Below are positions 43,713 through 51,786 of a DNA stretch of 64,000 bases, in pieces (the first letter of the stretch is position 1; each line of letters begins with the position of its first letter). The translations under genes were made by a program, and so were the position numbers. The stretch lies in the NCBI RefSeq assembly GCF_002258315.1, contig NZ_NOYD01000001.1, positions 62,001-126,000 on the forward strand, in the 5' to 3' direction. This stretch comes from Rhodococcus sp. 06-462-5 (GTDB taxonomy: Bacteria; Actinomycetota; Actinomycetes; Mycobacteriales; Mycobacteriaceae). Below the pieces are notes generated by a model. It was given only the letters and a program-made list of their open reading frames with translations, made no database searches and had not been told where the DNA came from.

Positions 43713-44168
43713 ATGCAGCCGGACCTGACCTTCTTCGCACATCTGTCCGTGACAGTCGGCGAGCCGATCGACCTCGGTCAGGTATCCGACGGGCATCGCC
43801 GTCTCGTCCCGATTCTCGGCGGGACCGTTGAGGGCCCCTCGATGCAGGGCCGAATTCTCCCCGGCGGCGCGGATCACCAGATACTTCGGACCGCCACTCT
43901 CACCGAACTCGATGCCCGATACGCACTCGAGACCGATGCGGGCGAACGCATATTCGTTCACAACACCGGTATCCGAAGCGGTTCGCGCGCAGACATCGAC
44001 GCACTGATCCGCGGAGAACATGTGCCCGCTCATCGCATCTACTTCCGTAGTCAACCCAGACTGTCCTCCGCCGCGAGCAGACTCCGATGGATGAACGAGC
44101 GAATGTTCATCGGATCCGGCGAACGACTGCCGAACTCGATCGAACTGGACATCTATCAGATCGCCTGA
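43713..44168 (+). CDS. DUF3237 family protein
   Basis: A 151-residue protein matching DUF3237: LTFFAHLSVTVGEPIDLGQVSDGHRRLVPILGGTVEGPSMQGRILPGGADHQ, later RIYFRSQPRL and the final helix region SIELDIYQI. These small barrel proteins are found with genes for aromatic compound catabolism. It starts 1 nt after padC and is therefore in the same operon, which suggests a role in phenolic acid metabolism. No activity is known for the family. Confidence 0.82.
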   Translation: MQPDLTFFAHLSVTVGEPIDLGQVSDGHRRLVPILGGTVEGPSMQGRILPGGADHQILRTATLTELDARYALETDAGERIFVHNTGIRSGSRADIDALIRGEHVPAHRIYFRSQPRLSSAASRLRWMNERMFIGSGERLPNSIELDIYQIA

Positions 44169-44182
44169 CCGACGTTATTCCG

Positions 44183-44238
44183 CGCAATCAATGTGACGTT
44201 CGGTGGCCTTTCGGGCAGTCAATGTCACATCGAGTGGA
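44183..44238 (+). repeat. 56-bp intergenic palindromic element, copy R4
   Basis: The left arm is degraded (CGCAATCAATGTGACGTTCG), the centre is GTGGCCTTTCGGGCAG, and the right arm TCAATGTCACATCGAGTGGA is intact. It lies between the convergent DUF3237 and PPOX genes. One T is lost and one base gained in the centre, so the length stays at 56. Confidence 0.9.
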
Positions 44239-44251
44239 CTGGGAGAGGGGA

Positions 44252-44683
44252 TCAGGCGATCGATTGGCCGTAGACGTGTGTCACCGAGATGGTCATCAGT
44301 ACTCGTCGATCAGCGACCATGACTGCTCGGTATTCGTTCCAATCGGGATGTTCACCGGCCGCTGCGCGGAAGTAGTCCACCAGGGCATCGACTTCCGGGC
44401 TGTCGGGCGACGATCCCGGTCCGGTGAGGGTGACGGTTCCTTCCGCCGTTGCCCATGCTGTGCCGTCGGCGCTGGTCACTTCGAGCGCGGCGCGAGGGTC
44501 TCGGCGCAGATTCGCCGTTTTCGCTCGCCCTTCGGTGATCGAGATCGTGATGGTGCCGGCTGTCCGGTCGTAGAACGGCGTCACCGGCGAGAGCTGCGGA
44601 ATTCCGCTGGCTTTGATGGTGGCGAGCACGCCGATTCGGCTCTGCTCGAGAAGCGCATGTGGATCGTAGGAGCTACCGGTCAT
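44252..44683 (-). CDS. PPOX-class flavin/F420-dependent oxidoreductase
   Basis: A 143-residue split-barrel protein of the PNPOx-like family, F420-dependent subgroup: IGVLATIKASGIPQLSPVTPFYD, KTANLRRDPRAALEVTSADG and the final ISVTHVYGQSIA. Such actinobacterial proteins reduce substrates with F420H2 or act with FMN. ATG at 44683. It may be co-transcribed with the upstream TPR gene. Substrate unknown. Confidence 0.82.
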   Translation of the reverse strand: MTGSSYDPHALLEQSRIGVLATIKASGIPQLSPVTPFYDRTAGTITISITEGRAKTANLRRDPRAALEVTSADGTAWATAEGTVTLTGPGSSPDSPEVDALVDYFRAAAGEHPDWNEYRAVMVADRRVLMTISVTHVYGQSIA

Positions 44684-44766
44684 GGACTTCCCCTCGGTCG
44701 TCGAAACAAGCGTGCACGAGCTTCAATAGGGAACGCCGTCGACAACGCGGTTGTTCCATGCCGACG

Positions 44767-45252
44767 TCACGGTTGTCTGTCGTCGAACAACTCCGCCGCG
44801 TATGCCTCGATTGCTCGACGGTATCTCCCCAGCGCCGGATCTGCGGCTTGCAGTGCGTTCCGCAGAGCCTGTGCACCGTCACCCTTGTCCCACAGTGCGA
44901 GTGCCACGAATGCATCTCGCGCAGGCAAGTATTCGGTGGAGAACTCGAACTCCGCGAGCATTTGCAACGCGTCGTCCTGTCTTCCCAGGTTGCGCAGCGA
45001 GCTCGCCAGTTGAATCCGAGCCCGGTTCTCTCTGTCGAGATCGAGCCCCTGGGACAACGATGCCTCGTACAGCGGGACGGCTGCGGATTCGTCGCCCAGA
45101 AAGTCCTCCAGGGAAGCTCGCTCGAACAATCCACGGGCATCGGAACACTCTGCAGGCGAGAGCAATTGATCGATCTGGGCACGCATACGCGCGGGATCTG
45201 TGTCGTCTGCGTCGCGCCAGAATTCCGCGATTCGATCGTCCCAACTCTGCAT
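44767..45252 (-). CDS. TPR-like protein
   Basis: A 161-residue all-helical protein. Two or three tetratricopeptide-like units are visible: ARGLFERASLEDFLGDESAAVPLYEASLSQGL, RIQLASSLRNLGRQDDALQMLAEF and FVALALWDKGDGAQALRNAL. The last part contains GRYRRAIEAYAAELF. ATG at 45252 starts MQSWDDRIAEFWRDAD; the frame is open further upstream without a good start. A protein-binding role is likely, with no known partner. Confidence 0.78.
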   Translation of the reverse strand: MQSWDDRIAEFWRDADDTDPARMRAQIDQLLSPAECSDARGLFERASLEDFLGDESAAVPLYEASLSQGLDLDRENRARIQLASSLRNLGRQDDALQMLAEFEFSTEYLPARDAFVALALWDKGDGAQALRNALQAADPALGRYRRAIEAYAAELFDDRQP

Positions 45253-45389
45253 GGAATCGATCGTCCACGATGCTCGGGCCCGCCGCCACCGCTGCGTCTT
45301 TCGGCACCAGCAATGTCTTCGATACACGAGCAACGTGATCCAGAGAAGTCAGAGGGCCGACTCTCCGGCGTAGCGATGACACTCCACAA

Positions 45390-45758
45390 CTATCGAACTG
45401 CCACGAATTCGATTCGATTGCCCACGCCATCGCGGGTATGGAACCGTCGTCGACCCGGGATCTCTTCAGGGTCGGCCCAATTCACTGGGTAGCCGGCAGA
45501 AGTCAACGCCGCAGCGGCTGCATCGACGTCGGTGACGAAAGCCGGGTGCGCCTTCACTGCCGGACGAAAGTCGTCATCGACACCGACATGCAACTCGCCG
45601 TCGGGACCACCCACACCCGGCACCCGAAACCAACAGCCCCCTCGTACGGCCAACAGCGGCGGCTTCGGGATCTCCTCCCAGCCCAGGGCTCCTGAGTAGA
45701 ACGCCCGCTCGAGATCCTCTCCGCCCGCCGGACACGCGACCTGCACATGATGAATCAT
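45390..45758 (-). CDS. VOC family protein
   Basis: A 122-residue VOC protein: MIHHVQVACPAGGEDLERAFYSGALGWEE at the start, FVTDVDAAAAALTSAGYPVNWADPEEIPG in the second half, and the typical end TRDGVGNRIEFVAVR. This is the small glyoxalase-like subgroup. ATG at 45758. Divergent from the NTF2-like gene 54 nt away. Substrate unknown. Confidence 0.83.
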   Translation of the reverse strand: MIHHVQVACPAGGEDLERAFYSGALGWEEIPKPPLLAVRGGCWFRVPGVGGPDGELHVGVDDDFRPAVKAHPAFVTDVDAAAAALTSAGYPVNWADPEEIPGRRRFHTRDGVGNRIEFVAVR

Positions 45759-45812
45759 CGACAGAACGTACCGCCGACTCGATTGACACGTCGGTGAACG
45801 GTAGGCAAACGT

Positions 45813-46289
45813 ATGGGCATGCAACTGAGATTTCTGGCCGGCATCTCGACGGCCTTCGCATTCAAGCTCCTGCTGATGCGAGCGCTGACACTCAAGCTGC
45901 AGCGAGACATCGAAGCACTGAACAACGGCAACTACCGACCGCTGCTGTCCTCCTTCCACCGAGACGCAGTGCTCAAGTTCGCCGAGGGAGACAGCCGCTG
46001 GTCGGGCACCCACCGCGGCCGCGCAGCCATCGAAAGATTCTTCCAGGACTTCGTCGCAGCCGGTATCCAAGGACAGATCACCGAAATCTACAGCGGCGGC
46101 GCACCCTGGCGAATGACCCTGCTCGCACGGTTCGACGACCGAGCCCACGCAGCCGACGGCACCCAGATCTACAACAACCGCACCGTGCTCCTGGTCCGCA
46201 CGAGCTGGGGGAAAATCATCTCGCAGGAAGACTTCTTCGAGGACACCACACGCATCGACGCATTCGAGAAGAAACTGCGGCAACTCTAG
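45813..46289 (+). CDS. SnoaL/NTF2-like fold protein
   Basis: A 158-residue protein. LKLQRDIEALNNGNYRPLLSSFHRDAVLKFAEGDSRWSGTHRGRAAIERFFQDF is the usual SnoaL-like opening. An extra N-terminal hydrophobic stretch (LRFLAGISTAFAFKLLLM) precedes the domain. Start ATG at 45813, 7 nt after GGTAGG, or ATG at 45819. Family members are isomerases, dehydratases or binding proteins. No function is assigned. Confidence 0.75.
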   Translation: MGMQLRFLAGISTAFAFKLLLMRALTLKLQRDIEALNNGNYRPLLSSFHRDAVLKFAEGDSRWSGTHRGRAAIERFFQDFVAAGIQGQITEIYSGGAPWRMTLLARFDDRAHAADGTQIYNNRTVLLVRTSWGKIISQEDFFEDTTRIDAFEKKLRQL

Positions 46290-46325
46290 ATCCGCCCGCT
46301 CGGGCATGAGACTGTGCGATCCGCC

Positions 46326-46381
46326 GGTACTCAGTGTGACGTTCAGTGGCCTTTTCGGGGGTCAATGTCACATCGAGTGGA
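46326..46381 (+). repeat. 56-bp intergenic palindromic element, copy R5 (overlaps a coding end)
   Basis: Left arm GGTACTCAGTGTGACGTTCA, centre GTGGCCTTTTCGGGGG, right arm TCAATGTCACATCGAGTGGA. The right arm runs into the end of the ABC ATPase gene: read on the minus strand it encodes the last residues V-H-S-M and the TGA stop (46368-46370). Confidence 0.92.
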
Positions 46382-47156
46382 CTTCAGGGGCGGACGGGGC
46401 GGGGCGGCGATAGGTCACCTGTGGGTAGTTGTCGGCATTGGTCACGGTGGCGTGCACGTTGTATACCGTGCGCACCAGGTCTTCGGTGATTACTTCGCTC
46501 GGGGTTCCCGATGCCACGATGGCGCCGTTGTTCAGGACGATGATGCGGTTGCAGAACATGGCGGCGAGGTTGAGGTCGTGGAGGGCGATGTAGCTGCTCA
46601 GGGGTAGGCCTGCGACGAGGGTGAGGATGTCGAGTTGGTGTTGGATGTCGAGGTGATTGGTCGGCTCGTCGAGCAGTAGTTCGGTGGGTTGTTGGGCGAG
46701 CGCTCGGGCGATCTGGACTCGTTGTCGTTCGCCGCCGGACAGGGTGTGCCATCGTCGGGTGGCTTTCGATGCCATGGCGGTGTCGGTGAGTGCTCGTGCG
46801 ATGGCGGCGTCGTCGTCGGATGCGTCGCCGCCGAGGATGCCGTGATGGGGTATGCGGCCGAGGCGGACGACGTCGCGGACGCTGATGTCGACGTCGGTGT
46901 CGGAGTGTTGGTCGACCATTGCCACCCGTCTGGCGATGCGGCGTCGACGCAGTGTTCGCAGATTGTCTCCGTCGAGCAGTACGTCCCCGCTGTCGGGGGC
47001 GACGATGCCCGCGAGGATGCGCAACAGGGAGGATTTGCCCGAACCGTTGGGGCCGATCAGGCCGATGGTCTCGCCGGGTTCCGGCTCGAAGCTGATGCCG
47101 TCGAGGATCGGGTGTCCGCCGCGGGTCCATCGAAGGTCTTTGGCGTGCAGTGTCAT
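46368..47156 (-). CDS. ABC transporter ATP-binding protein (BtuD/FecE-like)
   Basis: A 262-residue ATPase: Walker A IGPNGSGKSSLL (about 33-44), Q-loop in VAMVDQHSDTD, signature TLSGGERQRVQIARALAQ, Walker B LLLDEPTNHLD and H-loop ALHDLNLAA. It belongs to the FecCD-type (iron chelate/cobalamin) importer class. The last codons (V-H-S-M-stop) are made of repeat R5, so the native C-terminus was probably altered when the element arrived. ATG overlaps the permease stop by 4 nt. A B12 riboswitch heads the operon, so corrinoid uptake is most likely. Confidence 0.9.
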   Translation of the reverse strand: MTLHAKDLRWTRGGHPILDGISFEPEPGETIGLIGPNGSGKSSLLRILAGIVAPDSGDVLLDGDNLRTLRRRRIARRVAMVDQHSDTDVDISVRDVVRLGRIPHHGILGGDASDDDAAIARALTDTAMASKATRRWHTLSGGERQRVQIARALAQQPTELLLDEPTNHLDIQHQLDILTLVAGLPLSSYIALHDLNLAAMFCNRIIVLNNGAIVASGTPSEVITEDLVRTVYNVHATVTNADNYPQVTYRRPAPSAPEVHSM

Positions 47157-48178
47157 CGGGACCTCCGTAGCCGAAAGAGAATGAGCGCGAAGGCAGGCAC
47201 ACCGATGAGTGCCGTGACCACTCCGACCGGAATTTCCTGTGGTGCGAACACCGTTCGGGCGATGGTGTCGACCCAGACCATGAAGATTGCGCCCATCACC
47301 ACCGTCGTCGGGAGCAGTCTTCGGTGGCGCGCGCCCACGAGGAAGCGAGCGGCATGCGGAAGAACCAAGCCCACGAATCCGATGGCTCCGGCGGCACTGA
47401 CGAGGGCGGCGGTGATCAGTGCGGTGATGACCAGCAACAGGATTCGCACATACTTCACCGGAACGCCGAGGGATGCGGCCGCGTCGTGCCCGAAGGTGAA
47501 GGCATCGAGGGCAGAGGTGTTGAACAGGCACACCACCATTCCCAGCAGTGCCACGGCCCCGCACAGTGCCACGTCCGTCCAGTCGGCACCACTCAGGGAG
47601 CCGAGCAGCCAGAACAGCACTCCTCGGGTTTGTTCGGCGTCGGCCGAAGATATGACGATGAACGACGTCAGAGCCGAGAAGAGTTGTGTACCTGCCACTC
47701 CCGCGAGTACGACGCGATCGTTGCCGCCGCCCGCACCTGCGGCAAGCAGCATCACCAGCACGAACGACAGCAGTGCTCCGGCGAACGCTCCGGTGGACAG
47801 CGACAGTGCACCGCCACCGACGCCGAGCACCGCGACGACGACGGCACCGGTGGATGCGCCCGACGAGATACCCAGCACGAACGGGTCGGCCAGGGGATTG
47901 CGCAGCAGCGATTGCATGATGGCTCCGCACAGTGCGAGGCCTGCACCGCAGATGGCGGCGAGCAGCGTTCGCGGCAACCGCAACTGCCAGACGATGCCGT
48001 CCTCGATGCGGCTCACTCCGGCCGTGCCGATCCCGATGTGCCCCAGTATCACTCGATACACATCGGATACCGACACGCTGGCCGGACCGATCGTCACGGC
48101 CACGCCGATCGAGAGCACCAACACCACGAAGCCACCGAGCAGAAGCGGGATCAGCAACCCGCGATCGGTCCGGCTCAT
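47153..48178 (-). CDS. FecCD-family ABC permease (BtuC-like)
   Basis: A 341-residue permease with about 10 helices. Family features: LRLPRTLLAAICGAGLALCGAIMQSLLRNPLADPFVLGISSGAS, then GAIGFVGLVLPHAARFLVGARHRRLLP, and the end GVVTALIGVPAFALILFRLRRS. I start it at ATG 48178, which overlaps the binding-protein stop; an in-frame ATG 6 codons earlier exists. It forms the channel for the B12-type importer. Confidence 0.92.
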   Translation of the reverse strand: MSRTDRGLLIPLLLGGFVVLVLSIGVAVTIGPASVSVSDVYRVILGHIGIGTAGVSRIEDGIVWQLRLPRTLLAAICGAGLALCGAIMQSLLRNPLADPFVLGISSGASTGAVVVAVLGVGGGALSLSTGAFAGALLSFVLVMLLAAGAGGGNDRVVLAGVAGTQLFSALTSFIVISSADAEQTRGVLFWLLGSLSGADWTDVALCGAVALLGMVVCLFNTSALDAFTFGHDAAASLGVPVKYVRILLLVITALITAALVSAAGAIGFVGLVLPHAARFLVGARHRRLLPTTVVMGAIFMVWVDTIARTVFAPQEIPVGVVTALIGVPAFALILFRLRRSR

Positions 48179-49203
48179 GGGGTGGTCAGTCCCCAATTCT
48201 GCAGAGCAGCAGCAACTTTCTCGACCCCGTCGATCGTGCGGATCGAGGGGTTGAGGTCGGCGCCGTTGACGACGATGTAGCGCTTGTCCTCGACGGCGGT
48301 GAGTCGACTCGTGACGGGATTCGATTCCAGAAAGGCGATCTTGCTGTCGAGAGCATCACCGGCGATGCTCCGTCGGCTCAGGTCGGCGAGTACGAGCGCG
48401 GTGGGATCGCGATCGAGAACACTCTCCCAATTGACCTGTGGCCATTCGTCGGTGGTGTCGGCATAGATGTTCTCGGCACCGACGGATCCGGTGATGATGC
48501 CCGACGATCCACAGCATCCGGCCATGTACGGGGTGTCGGTGTCGGCGAACCAGTACGCCAGCGTCACACCCGAGGCGTCGACAGCTCCCGAGGCCTTCGC
48601 GAAGCGATCCTGCAGTTCGCCGACGAAGCGTTCACCGCGATCACGCACGTCGAAGACAGCCGCGAGGTCGCGAATCTCCTGGTAGACGGTCTCGATCTCG
48701 AGTGGTGACGTACGTGCGCCGTCGGAGTTGACGCTGTCGTCGGTCTTGCCGTTGCAGTCGGTGGGAGAGAGGTAGCTCGGCACACCGAGCTGCTCGAACT
48801 GGTCTCTGTCGGCGACGCCTCCCGGCCCGAGGGTGCCGCCGAACGACGCGGTGACGAAGTCGGGCTCGGCGTCCAACACCACCTCGAGGGAAGGTTTGTT
48901 GTCCGCCAACCTGGGGACCTTCGCGTTCTCGGATTCGAGGTTCGCGCGGACGGGGTCGGTCCAGGTGGCGGTGCCGACCATACGGTCTGCCAACCCGAGT
49001 GAGAGAAGGATTTCCGTCGAACCCTGATTCAACGAGACCGCACGTTGCGGCGGGGTGTCGACGACGACGTCGCGACCGCAATTGTCGATGGTCAGCGGAT
49101 AGTTTCCTGTGGTCGGGGTGGCCGCGTCGGTCGTCGCCGTGGACGAACAGCCGGCGAGAACAAGGAACGAGACAGCGCCTAGTACGGCGAGAGTGATGCG
49201 CAT
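48175..49203 (-). CDS. ABC substrate-binding lipoprotein, probable corrinoid (BtuF-like)
   Basis: A 342-residue lipoprotein. Signal and lipobox MRITLAVLGAVSFLVLAGC (Cys19). It has the class III binding-protein layout with two lobes joined by a helix: PQRAVSLNQGSTEILLSLGLADRMVGTATW, LEVVLDAEPDFVTASFG, then the second lobe AYWFADTDTPYMAGCCGSSGIITGSVGAENIYADTTDEW. ATG at 49203 is 57 nt after a cobalamin aptamer, which points to a corrinoid ligand rather than a siderophore. First gene of a three-gene operon. Confidence 0.87.
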   Translation of the reverse strand: MRITLAVLGAVSFLVLAGCSSTATTDAATPTTGNYPLTIDNCGRDVVVDTPPQRAVSLNQGSTEILLSLGLADRMVGTATWTDPVRANLESENAKVPRLADNKPSLEVVLDAEPDFVTASFGGTLGPGGVADRDQFEQLGVPSYLSPTDCNGKTDDSVNSDGARTSPLEIETVYQEIRDLAAVFDVRDRGERFVGELQDRFAKASGAVDASGVTLAYWFADTDTPYMAGCCGSSGIITGSVGAENIYADTTDEWPQVNWESVLDRDPTALVLADLSRRSIAGDALDSKIAFLESNPVTSRLTAVEDKRYIVVNGADLNPSIRTIDGVEKVAAALQNWGLTTP

Positions 49204-49259
49204 CTGAAGAGAGCTTCCTGCTGAGGGCTCGTGTCGCGGAGCCGCGGTTGGAGGTGGAT

Positions 49260-49349
49260 CGCGACGTCCGAGCATTCGGACTTCGAGCTCTCACTCGTCA
49301 CCGTTGCGCGCCAGCTCCGGAATTGCACCGGATTCCCTCGTTCGTCGCG
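49260..49349 (-). ncRNA. Cobalamin (B12) riboswitch
   Basis: On the minus strand the leader contains GGGAATCCGGTGCAATTCCGG, then AGCTGGCGCGCAACGGTGA, and GAAGTCCGAATGCTCGGACG, the conserved core of the B12 aptamer. The ends CGCGACG and CGTCGCG (49343-49349 and 49260-49266) pair as P1. It is 56 nt before the start of the ABC binding-protein gene, so corrinoid level would shut off the importer. It is short, like the Cob-II type. Confidence 0.86.
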
Positions 49350-49381
49350 TGCTGACCCTATCGTGCGGGGTACCTCAACGG

Positions 49382-50581
49382 TCAGTGTGCCGTTGCTGTC
49401 ACCGGCTCCTGTGCGTAGCGACTCGGAAAGGTTCTGCGCGCCACCACGACCACGGCCAGCGCTGCGGCGACCAGGGCCGTTGCAGCAGCGGTGACGGCCA
49501 CGATGCCGCTGAGGTCGATCACCACACCGCCCACCAGAGCGCCGGTCGCGATCGCCAACTGGAAGGCAACGACGTAGATCGCCGACGCCTTGTCCGCATC
49601 GGCCGGGGCTGCTCTGACCACCGCCGATTGAATACACACCGGGAGGGTGGTGAAGGCCAGCCCCCACAACGCGATGGCACCGACGGCGAACACGGCCCAG
49701 CTGCCCGGCGCTCCGCTCAGCGTGCACCAGAGAATTGCCACTGCCGCTGCGACCGCACCCAGGGCGGCGATGGTCGAGTGCCGGGGCCACCGGTCGTAGG
49801 TTCTGCCGATCACCCAGATGCCGATCACTCCGAACAGTCCGTACAGCATCAGCATCAAGGTCAGAGTGGTGCCCGCCGATCCGATGGCACGGTCGACGAT
49901 CACCGAGAAGTACGTGTACGCGGCGAAATGACCGAGGACGGCCAGGAACGTCACTGCACACAGGATGGCCAGGGAACCGTCGGGCACACGCGGTGTCTTT
50001 TTCGTCTCCGAAGCCGCCCGGGTGACCGGTAGTGCCGGGAGGACGAAGTACAGTGCCACTGCAATTGCTGCGGCGATGACGCCGAGAATCGTTGCTGCCG
50101 TGCGCCATCCGAACCACTGGCCCATGGCAGCAGTGAGCGGGTTGCCGGCGACCAGTGCCAGCGAAGTACCGGCGTACACCGTGGCGATGGCCTTGCCCTG
50201 CTTGCCGGGCAAGGCGAGCGACGCCGCGACGGGAGCTACGACGGCCCAGAAGACTCCGTGCGTTGCCGCGCAGAGCATTCGAGAGATCACCAACATCGGA
50301 TATCCGACGGATACCGCCGAGAGGAGTTGCGACAGTGCCAGTGCGGCAACGGTGATGACCACGACGCGCCGTCGGGGCCACTCCCGCACGAACCGGATCA
50401 ACGGCATCGTCATCACGGCGACGCCGTACGCGTAGAAGGTCAGCAGGAGACCCACGGCGGATTCGCCGACACCGAGGTCCCCGGAAATCTCGGGGAGCAA
50501 CCCCACGGGCAGCGTTTCCGCCGTGACGTAGATGAATGCGGCTGCGGCGAGCACCAGCAGCTTCGGTAGCGGCGAAGACAT
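49382..50581 (-). CDS. MFS transporter (DHA1 type)
   Basis: A 399-residue 12-helix transporter. Typical DHA1 features: LPVGLLPEISGDLGVGESAVGLLLTFYAYGVAVMTMPLIRF, MTMPLIRFVREWPRRRVVVITV (motif A-like), GPLTAAMGQWFGWR and AAIALWGLAFTTLPVCIQ. This subgroup (like AraJ or SotB) exports sugars or drugs. The ATG at 50581 is divergent from a LacI regulator, and a palindrome at 50584-50599 covers the gap, so LacI likely controls it. It reads towards the B12 operon. Confidence 0.88.
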   Translation of the reverse strand: MSSPLPKLLVLAAAAFIYVTAETLPVGLLPEISGDLGVGESAVGLLLTFYAYGVAVMTMPLIRFVREWPRRRVVVITVAALALSQLLSAVSVGYPMLVISRMLCAATHGVFWAVVAPVAASLALPGKQGKAIATVYAGTSLALVAGNPLTAAMGQWFGWRTAATILGVIAAAIAVALYFVLPALPVTRAASETKKTPRVPDGSLAILCAVTFLAVLGHFAAYTYFSVIVDRAIGSAGTTLTLMLMLYGLFGVIGIWVIGRTYDRWPRHSTIAALGAVAAAVAILWCTLSGAPGSWAVFAVGAIALWGLAFTTLPVCIQSAVVRAAPADADKASAIYVVAFQLAIATGALVGGVVIDLSGIVAVTAAATALVAAALAVVVVARRTFPSRYAQEPVTATAH

Positions 50582-50583
50582 GT

Positions 50584-50599
50584 TGTGTATCGTTACACA
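50584..50599. promoter_or_regulatory. Perfect palindrome, likely LacI-family operator
   Basis: TGTGTA (50584-50589), TCGT, TACACA (50594-50599). It lies 2 nt before the MFS start and 30 nt before the LacI start, so a bound repressor could shut both. The T-G-T-x-A/T-A-C-A pattern is usual for LacI sites. Confidence 0.7.
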
Positions 50600-50628
50600 C
50601 CGTCTGCGGAGCGCGCTACAGTGGGCCG

Positions 50629-51693
50629 GTGAACACTCGGGTGACCATGGCCGACGTCGCAGCGTCCGCGGGCGTGTCCACCATGAGCGTCTCGTACACC
50701 TACAACCGGCCGAGCCGAGTTTCCGCGGCCACCCGCGATCGCGTGCACGAGGCAGCCGCTTCACTCGGATACGCCGGTCCCAACCGCACCGCGCGGTCGT
50801 TGCGCAGCGGCAGGCACGACAGCATCGGCGTCGTGCTCGGCGAGAAGCTCACCTACGCCTTCGAGGATCCCCAGGCTCGACGCTTTCTGTCCGGTATCGC
50901 CGAAGCGTGTCTCGACGCCGACACCGCGCTGGTGATGCTGCCGAACCTGCACCGCGACACCGACACCGCCCGCATCCGAGACGCACAGGTCGACGGGTAC
51001 GTCGTATGGACCACGGAGATCGACGACCCCCTGCTCGACGTGCTCGTCGACACCGGCCGCCCCACGTGCATCCAGGGTGGGCCCGACCACCCCGGCCTGA
51101 ACTGGATCGCCATCGACGACAGAGCGGCAGCCGCTGCGGTGGCCACCGCAGCGTTGCACAGCCGATCTCGACCTGCCGTCGTCGCTCTCAGACCCGATAC
51201 CCGACGCGAATCGACGATCGTGCGTGGCGCGGACGCGTCGGACATCTCGATGCCGGTCACCCGAGCGCGACTCGAGGGCTACCGAGACGCCTGCCTGCAA
51301 TTGGGGATCGACTGGTCGACGGTGCCGACACTGTTCACCACCAACAACGCCCGCGCCGAGGGCAACCGAGCAGCTCGAATATTGTTGCAGGACAATGCAA
51401 TCGACACGCTGCTCGTGATGAGCGACGAACTTGCCCTCGGGGTACTCGACGCTGCAGCCGCAGCCGGAATCGACGTTCCGGGTCGACTGGCCGTCACCGG
51501 GTGGGACGACTCTCCCACCGCAGCCGACGCCGGATTGACCACCGTTGCGCAGTCGCTGTTCGATCAGGGCCGGTCGGCGGCCCGGTGGGTGCTCGGACTC
51601 AGCGACAGTGTGGACGACGCGATCTGGAGCGTCGAAGAACGAGCATCGACCGGACGCGCAAACGGCCCACAAACCAAGGACACCGTGATCTAA
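50629..51693 (+). CDS. LacI family transcriptional regulator
   Basis: A 354-residue regulator. HTH: RVTMADVAASAGVSTMSVSYTYNRPSRVSAATRDRVHEAAASLGY (about 4-50), followed by the hinge helix PNRTARSLRSGR. The periplasmic-binding-like domain (about 60-335) has DSIGVVLGEKLTYAFEDP and LLVMSDELALGVLDAAAAAGIDVPG. GTG at 50629 gives the normal N-terminus. It probably represses the divergent MFS gene and itself through the palindrome between them. Ligand not known, likely a sugar or nucleoside. Confidence 0.9.
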   Translation: MNTRVTMADVAASAGVSTMSVSYTYNRPSRVSAATRDRVHEAAASLGYAGPNRTARSLRSGRHDSIGVVLGEKLTYAFEDPQARRFLSGIAEACLDADTALVMLPNLHRDTDTARIRDAQVDGYVVWTTEIDDPLLDVLVDTGRPTCIQGGPDHPGLNWIAIDDRAAAAAVATAALHSRSRPAVVALRPDTRRESTIVRGADASDISMPVTRARLEGYRDACLQLGIDWSTVPTLFTTNNARAEGNRAARILLQDNAIDTLLVMSDELALGVLDAAAAAGIDVPGRLAVTGWDDSPTAADAGLTTVAQSLFDQGRSAARWVLGLSDSVDDAIWSVEERASTGRANGPQTKDTVI

Positions 51694-51757
51694 TAGTCCT
51701 AAAAAAGGGGATGTTCCCTGTTTATAGCGCTCAAGCAGACTCTTCGGCTAGTATCAC

Positions 51758-51777
51758 TCATGGCTGTCCGGCCATGA
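51758..51777 (+). other. Leader hairpin upstream of the GGDEF-EAL gene
   Basis: TCATGGC (51758-51764), TGTCCG, GCCATGA (51771-51777) form a perfect 7-bp stem. A GAGGGGGAACA stretch follows it before the GTG at 51787, so the stem sits next to the ribosome-binding site. A role in translation control is a guess. Confidence 0.35.
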
Positions 51778-51786
51778 GGGGGAACA

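Noticed and set aside
46689-48254. 521-codon plus-strand frame opposite the B12 importer genes
   Set aside because: The minus-strand genes have full ABC motifs; the plus frame is low-complexity Ser/Thr/Ala.
48175-49203. Substrate-binding lipoprotein as a siderophore receptor
   Set aside because: The B12 aptamer in its leader favours corrinoids; siderophore uptake is kept as a less likely alternative.
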